Assembly: GCA_964353185.1 (NCBI GenBank) | Contig: CAYGUV010000008.1 | Span: 37,590-101,589, forward strand | Length of the DNA stretch: 64,000 nt | Source: GCA-2708415 sp964353185 | GTDB taxonomy: Bacteria > Pseudomonadota > Alphaproteobacteria > Micavibrionales > Micavibrionaceae | Reading direction: 5' to 3' | Part shown: positions 61,398 to 64,000 of the stretch, one piece after another | How positions within the stretch are numbered: position 1 is the stretch's first letter | Layout: every line of letters begins with the position of its first letter | The notes under the pieces: model-generated | Seen by the model: only the letters and a program-made list of their open reading frames with translations | The model's database searches: none | What the model was told of the DNA's origin: nothing | Position numbers and translations under genes: made by a program

Positions 61398-64000
61398 ATG
61401 CTGGATAAAACGTTTCAGCCGGCTGAGATTGAATCTCGCCAGTACGAAAATTGGGAAGAATCAGGACTATTTAACGCAGATGTAAAAAGCGATAAAGAGC
61501 CCTATACCATTATGATGCCGCCACCCAATGTGACGGGTTCGTTGCATGTAGGACATGGGCTAATTATGACCCTACAGGACGTATTAATACGTTATCAGCG
61601 TATGAACAACAAAGATACTTTGTGGCAACCAGGAACAGATCATGCCTCTATTGCGGTTGATTTATTAGTACGTAAAGAGCTTGAAGAAGAAGGTTTGACC
61701 AAGGAAGATATTGGTCGGGAAAAGTTTCTTGAACGTTGCTGGGCGCAAAAAGAGAAATCAGGCGGTGCGATGATGCAGCAACTGCGTAAATTAGGGGCAA
61801 CACCTGATTGGACGCGTGAACGATTTACTATGGATGATCCATATATGAAATCAGTCATTCTTATGTTTGTTAAAATGTACAAAGACGGTTTGATTTACCG
61901 TGATCAGCGCCTTGTGAACTGGGATCCTAAGTTACAAACATCTGTTTCTGATATCGAAGTAGATCATAAAGAAATTAAAGGATCTCTCTATCATGTAAGT
62001 TATGAGTTAGAGGAAGGTGGCGGCAATATTATGATTGCAACAACGCGCCCAGAAACTATTTTGGCGGATGGGGCAATTGCTGTTCACCCCGATGATGAAA
62101 AATATAAAGATTTAGTGGGTAAGAATGCGATTGTTCCAATTTGTAATCGTATTATTCCGATTATCGCTGATGAATATGTGGATGCAGAGTTTGGCTCAGG
62201 CGCAGTTAAGATTACCGCAGCACATGATTATAATGACTTTGAGGTTGCAAAACGCCATCCGGATAAGAATATCCAGCTTATTAACCTTATGACTGCTGAT
62301 GGCAAAATGAACGAAAATTGCCCAGAAGACTATGTTGGGCTTGATCGATTCGAAGCGCGTAAGAAGATCATCAAAGATTTAGATGATATGGATTATTTGG
62401 TTAAAGTTGAAAAACATGTGCACCAAGTTCCCTATGGGGAAAGATCTGGTGTTGTTATTGAGCCTTTCTTAACTGACCAATGGTATGTAGATGCACAGAC
62501 AATGGCAAAGCCCGCATTGGCCGCTGTTCGCGATGGCCGCACTGAATTTGTCCCTAAAAAATGGGAGAATACATATTTTTCATGGATGGAAAATATTCAA
62601 CCTTGGTGTATTTCGCGTCAATTGTGGTGGGGGTATCAGATTCCTGTTTATTACGGCCCCGATGAAAATATTTTTGTTGCAGAAACATTGGAAGAAGCAC
62701 AAGAACAAGCCGACAAACATTATGGCGAAAAAGTTGAACTGCGTCAGGATGAAGATATCTTGGATACTTGGTTCTCCGCAGGTCTTTGGCCGTTTGCAAC
62801 ATTGGGCTGGCCAGAAAAAACGCCTGAATTAGACAAATATTATCCAGGGGATGTGTTAATTACTGGTTTTGACATCATCTTTTTCTGGGTTGCGCGTATG
62901 ATGATGATGGGCATGTATGCGATGGATGATGTGCCATTTCGCAAAGTTTATATTAATGGTCTTGTTCGTGATAAAAACGGGCAAAAAATGTCTAAATCCA
63001 AAGGCAATGTGCTTGATCCGTTAGTGCTCTCACAAGATTACGGAACTGATGCCCTGCGTTTCACCATGTGCATGCTTTGTGGACAGGGTAAGGACGTTAA
63101 GCTTTCCGAAAGTAATGTTGAGGTCTACCGCAACTTCGCGACCAAACTTTGGAATGCGACCCGTTTTTGTGAGATGAATGATTGCTTGCCGCAAGAGGGC
63201 TTTGACCCATCAAGCGTGAGTTCTACACAAAATAAATGGATTATTAACGGCGTTGTCGAATGTAAAAATGAAATTGATAGGGCGTTAGAGCAATATCGTT
63301 TTAATGATTCTGCTGCCGCAATTTACCGATTTGTTTATGGTACATTTTGTGACTGGTATCTTGAATTTACGAAGCCTTTATTGAGCGGTGATGACGAAGC
63401 GTTAAAGTCAGAAATAAAAGGAACTACTGGCTGGGTATTAGATCAAATTCTATTAATGCTCAATCCGTTTATGCCATTTATCACTGAAGAGCTTTATAAA
63501 TCTATTGCCAAGCGTGAAGAGGGAGCATGTTTAATCTCCCATGCATGGCCAAAATACGATAAAACGCTTTTGAATGCTGACGCAGCAGCGGAAATTGAAT
63601 GGGTGAAAACCCTTATTTCTGAAATTCGTTCTGTGCGTTCGGATATGAACGTTCCTGCGAAGGCGCAAATTGAAATGATTGTTCAAGATGCGAATGATGG
63701 AACATCTTCAAATTTGGCTAAGTATGAAGCGGAGATTGCTCAGATGGCAAGATTATCAGCCATCTCACATTCTGATGACGCGCCTAAAGGGGCTATTAAG
63801 ACTGTTATTCGAGAGGCCACCTATATCTTACCGATTGCCGATTTAATCGATTTGGATCAGGAGCGCGCAAGGCTAGAAAAAGAGATTTCGAAGCTCGAAG
63901 ACAACATTAACAAAATGGCGCAACAGCTTAATAACAAAAACTTTGTTGCCAATGCACCAGAAGATGTTATTGCTGAGAAAAAAGGAATTATTGAGCAAGA
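61398..64000 (+). CDS. valS: Valyl-tRNA synthetase, 3' end outside window
   Basis: The open frame starts at 61398 (MLDKTFQPAEIE) after AAGGA and runs to the window edge, about 867 residues. The class I motifs are PPPNVTGSLHVGHGL and QKMSKSKGNVLDP. The editing domain lies between (TTRPETILADGAIAV) and the C-terminal tRNA-binding coiled-coil (LEKEISKLEDNINKM) is nearly complete. Only a short C-terminal piece should be missing compared with the usual ~880 residues. Confidence 0.97.
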   Translation, partial: MLDKTFQPAEIESRQYENWEESGLFNADVKSDKEPYTIMMPPPNVTGSLHVGHGLIMTLQDVLIRYQRMNNKDTLWQPGTDHASIAVDLLVRKELEEEGLTKEDIGREKFLERCWAQKEKSGGAMMQQLRKLGATPDWTRERFTMDDPYMKSVILMFVKMYKDGLIYRDQRLVNWDPKLQTSVSDIEVDHKEIKGSLYHVSYELEEGGGNIMIATTRPETILADGAIAVHPDDEKYKDLVGKNAIVPICNRIIPIIADEYVDAEFGSGAVKITAAHDYNDFEVAKRHPDKNIQLINLMTADGKMNENCPEDYVGLDRFEARKKIIKDLDDMDYLVKVEKHVHQVPYGERSGVVIEPFLTDQWYVDAQTMAKPALAAVRDGRTEFVPKKWENTYFSWMENIQPWCISRQLWWGYQIPVYYGPDENIFVAETLEEAQEQADKHYGEKVELRQDEDILDTWFSAGLWPFATLGWPEKTPELDKYYPGDVLITGFDIIFFWVARMMMMGMYAMDDVPFRKVYINGLVRDKNGQKMSKSKGNVLDPLVLSQDYGTDALRFTMCMLCGQGKDVKLSESNVEVYRNFATKLWNATRFCEMNDCLPQEGFDPSSVSSTQNKWIINGVVECKNEIDRALEQYRFNDSAAAIYRFVYGTFCDWYLEFTKPLLSGDDEALKSEIKGTTGWVLDQILLMLNPFMPFITEELYKSIAKREEGACLISHAWPKYDKTLLNADAAAEIEWVKTLISEIRSVRSDMNVPAKAQIEMIVQDANDGTSSNLAKYEAEIAQMARLSAISHSDDAPKGAIKTVIREATYILPIADLIDLDQERARLEKEISKLEDNINKMAQQLNNKNFVANAPEDVIAEKKGIIEQ

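Overview
The window is a stretch of chromosome from an AT-rich alphaproteobacterium. Four kinds of evidence support this: the gene order (bamA-skp-lpxD-fabZ-lpxA-lpxI-lpxB; ppiD-trpE; eno-ftsB-pdhA-pdhB-pdhC; ntrY-ntrX-trkA-dat-hfq-hflX; pcm-popZ-valS), a popZ gene, a fused ispDF, and a LexA operator of the alphaproteobacterial GTTC-N7-GTTC type. Complete tryptophan, Kdo/lipid A and pyruvate dehydrogenase modules argue against a strongly reduced endosymbiont. I cannot place it to genus.

Layout. 1-6001: envelope block, with the end of bamA, skp and five lipid A genes plus fabZ. 6050-18629: mostly minus strand, with gltX-gltA, lexA under a tandem SOS operator, trpC/D/G/E and ppiD; comEC and a YibQ-type deacetylase read the other way. 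18723-25360: tpiA, a small GIY-YIG element, a possible 6S-like RNA, a GNAT gene, secG, pyrG, an entericidin-like lipoprotein, kdsA and eno. 26178-35814: ftsB, the pdhA-pdhB-pdhC-lpd cluster with inserted small genes, a PH-domain membrane protein split by a 100-N scaffold gap, lipA and a coq10-family gene. 35809-48014: pncC, pgpA, ispDF, the ntrYX two-component system, trkA, dat, a HAD phosphatase, hfq, hflX, an inositol-monophosphatase-family gene and mazG. 48128-57581: a divergent two-partner secretion pair, TpsB and a 2433-residue beta-helical TpsA. 57883-64000: a thermolysin-like metallopeptidase lipoprotein, tRNA-Asn, tRNA-Cys, pcm, popZ and the start of valS.

The most unusual content is a small apparent mobile system. 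A 339-bp element (19489-19827) consists almost entirely of one GIY-YIG nuclease gene between inverted ends that begin TGTCATTTCGA and finish TCGAAATGACA. The left end supplies the gene's ribosome binding site and the right end supplies its stop codon. Two 74-bp palindromic repeats, which look like the same element (in reverse orientation) with the gene deleted, lie in frame inside pdhB and pdhC, exactly in the linker after each lipoyl domain. The element is also bracketed by two copies of the last 13 codons of tpiA. This looks like an autonomous nuclease element with MITE-like, protein-embedded derivatives, comparable in effect to the palindromic elements of Rickettsia.

How the genes work together: envelope assembly (BamA, Skp, PpiD, SecG), outer-membrane lipid A and Kdo supply (Lpx, KdsA), central carbon flow from triose phosphate through enolase and pyruvate dehydrogenase to citrate synthase with lipoate made by LipA, nitrogen/redox sensing by NtrYX, and a surface or secreted adhesin exported by its own TpsB.
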